DNA of 64,000 nucleotides from Aquanectria penicillioides (lineage: Eukaryota > Ascomycota > Sordariomycetes > Hypocreales > Nectriaceae). The DNA lies in contig PYIU01000011.1 of NCBI GenBank assembly GCA_003415625.1, positions 1,377,001 to 1,441,000 of the forward strand, in the 5' to 3' direction. The position numbers were made by a program, and so were the translations under genes. Every line of letters starts with the position of its first letter. The stretch's first letter is position 1. The notes under the pieces were generated by a model. That model did not search any database. It saw only the letters and a program-made list of their open reading frames with translations, and was not told the origin of the DNA. Positions 62,625 to 64,000 of the stretch are shown here, piece by piece.

Positions 62625-63763
62625 TAAACTAGGTTTCTCGACGGAATAAAGCAATATCTGCCAAGAGAGCAATAATTTCCACGCGGCTAAATATGACTGC
62701 ATGCCCCAACCTGTCGATAGCAAGTTGGAAGTAACGCAGTCGCTTGCGAGAGCAGAAGATGGACTGCACAGGTTGAAACCTAAAGCATTCGAGACTTATC
62801 TTGAATCCAAATACTTGATTTATGAGCTCGGTAGGGAACAATTATTTCTGTTGAGCAGGGATATGAGCGGTGTGCTGGCCGGCGAGATGACCGGCCAAAT
62901 AACCGGGGGTTTTCGCACCCCCCATGCAGAATACCGAGGCAATCAAAAGTTTCATATGAGCTACCCCGCCAGGATTATTATTGTGCCTTTTCGGCAGTGA
63001 ATGTCGATAACCCGGCTAGGAACTCTAATTACCAATACAACGATCGGGAGGACCAATGAAACCATTGACGACCCTACAGCCAGGCTTCCTGTCTAGTTAT
63101 CCCTATTCCTTCATACCAATAGAAATCGTCAATAGGACCAATTTAAGTACTGGAGCATAGCCCTCATGGATTATCTCGGTATTGAAATTTTGACACTGAG
63201 GAGCAATTTGAAGCATTTGTCCGCCCCTAGGTGCACTGGATGACGTAGACGGCCATCATTTATCTACTGAGCCTGATCTAACTACCGCGAATTACTAGAA
63301 ACTCCATTAACTTAATCACGTACTGCATAAATTAGAGCAACTAGGATGGATTGCGAGATATCGGTAGACCCGTGGATCCAGGACGATTGCCGCCGGCCCC
63401 TGTGTCGTCGTACCCCGCACTCGACTGGAATCTACTATCATTCAGGCAACTTGCGCAAACGAGACTTTACCTTGTAGACGAGAATAGTCCAACTAAACTA
63501 CTTTAAGTAGTCGGAACCGCGCACCCTGCGCGCCCTTGTTTCGGTGGCTGCTGATAGCTACCGGAAGTTTGCCAATGGAGGAAGGTTTGGATAGTATCCA
63601 AACTTCCAATGCTTTATTTTGCCACCATGAGACTGTCGGCATTCAAAAGTCGGGAATTCCCAGATAGATTCTTCGTAACCTCCAAGGAGTTCCCATCTGA
63701 GTCGCCATTTATTGAATTTCTCTTGCTTGTCCCACTTGTCCCCTGGCAAGGCCACACATCGCT
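62625..63763. other. intergenic with a small unassigned ORF
   Basis: A 99-codon plus frame at 62701-63000 (MPQPVDSKLEVTQSLARAED...) looks hydrophilic but has no recognised domain, so it is not called as a gene. The rest holds short frames only. Confidence 0.4.
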
Positions 63764-64000
63764 ATGATGACACAACCCATCGGTGTCTCGCTAAATGGCT
63801 TCCGCATACCTCCGGGAACAATCCGCTTGTATACAGGTAAGAATATTGAACAATCAGTTTTAATCAGAAAGGGCCTATTCTAAAAGGGTATTGTAGAGGA
63901 CGGCGAACTCGAAGCAGCCAAACTTCAGTTGCAGCCAATACCAACAAGCGACCCAAACGATCCCCTGGTAATCCGAATATCCACCAAAATTTTTACGAAA
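63764..64000 (+). CDS. MFS transporter, N-terminal start only
   Basis: Model inside the window: join(63764..63836, 63897..63967), continuing beyond 64000. The spliced start reads MMTQPIGVSLNGFRIPPGTI then RLYTEDGELEAAKL and LQPIPTSDPNDPL. The T-P-(S/T)-x-D-P-N-D-P-L stretch is the characteristic tail just before TM1 in a large fungal MFS group, where NWS normally follows. A donor GTAATC at 63968 fits an intron at that point. Two adjacent ATGs (63764 and 63767) are equally possible starts. The substrate cannot be judged from this part. Confidence 0.6.

Overview
This is nuclear DNA of a filamentous ascomycete (Pezizomycotina, probably Sordariomycetes). The evidence is the many short GT-AG introns of about 50-80 bases, the abundance of Zn2Cys6 regulators, a PDR-type ABC pump, Dal5-type permeases, an arylsulfotransferase-type gene, and disabled genes whose stop codons resemble RIP. 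Species cannot be fixed from the sequence. Exon models below were built by hand from splice signals, reading-frame continuity and family similarity.

Layout. 0-6 kb: a partial GH16 glucanase, a rhamnogalacturonan acetylesterase and a six-exon Dal5-type permease, all on the minus strand. 6-9 kb: no convincing gene, with tandem repeats just before a ten-exon Zn2Cys6 regulator (9.1-12.1 kb, +). That regulator converges on a complete ten-exon PDR ABC transporter (12.4-17.5 kb, -). A tRNA-Asp(GTC) lies at 18.5 kb. 18.7-27.8 kb is a run of dead genes: a Zn2Cys6 regulator, a maltose-permease-type sugar transporter, an arylsulfatase and a flavin monooxygenase.

28.3-34.7 kb is an intact co-directional trio: a zinc polyol dehydrogenase, an NTF2-like/FMO flavoprotein and a Zn2Cys6 regulator. 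35.5-39.8 kb holds a stand-alone histidinol-dehydrogenase-family enzyme and another Zn2Cys6 regulator, both minus. 40.2-41.1 kb is mitochondrial 1-Cys peroxiredoxin. 42-44.9 kb is a poorly conserved ORF plus low-complexity DNA. 44.9-49.8 kb holds an intact eight-exon amidase and an NmrA-like oxidoreductase, separated by an unassigned stretch.

50-63 kb is again rich in broken genes: a Ca2+-ATPase reduced to its two ends, a mitochondrial P-loop ATPase with a single stop codon, a drug-type MFS transporter without its N-terminus, a frameshifted arylsulfotransferase, and a Dal5-type permease cut short and joined to a 5'-truncated regulator. Within this stretch is an intact seven-exon calmodulin-like gene with a 23-base tandem repeat in one intron. 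The window ends inside the start of another MFS transporter.

Overall the region looks like accessory, fast-turnover chromosome: small catabolic, transport and regulatory modules interspersed with decayed copies. I found no clear new kind of system. The most notable items are the live dehydrogenase/FMO/regulator trio, the lone HisD-family enzyme beside its own regulator, the odd calmodulin-like gene, and the deletion and fusion scars in the pseudogenes.
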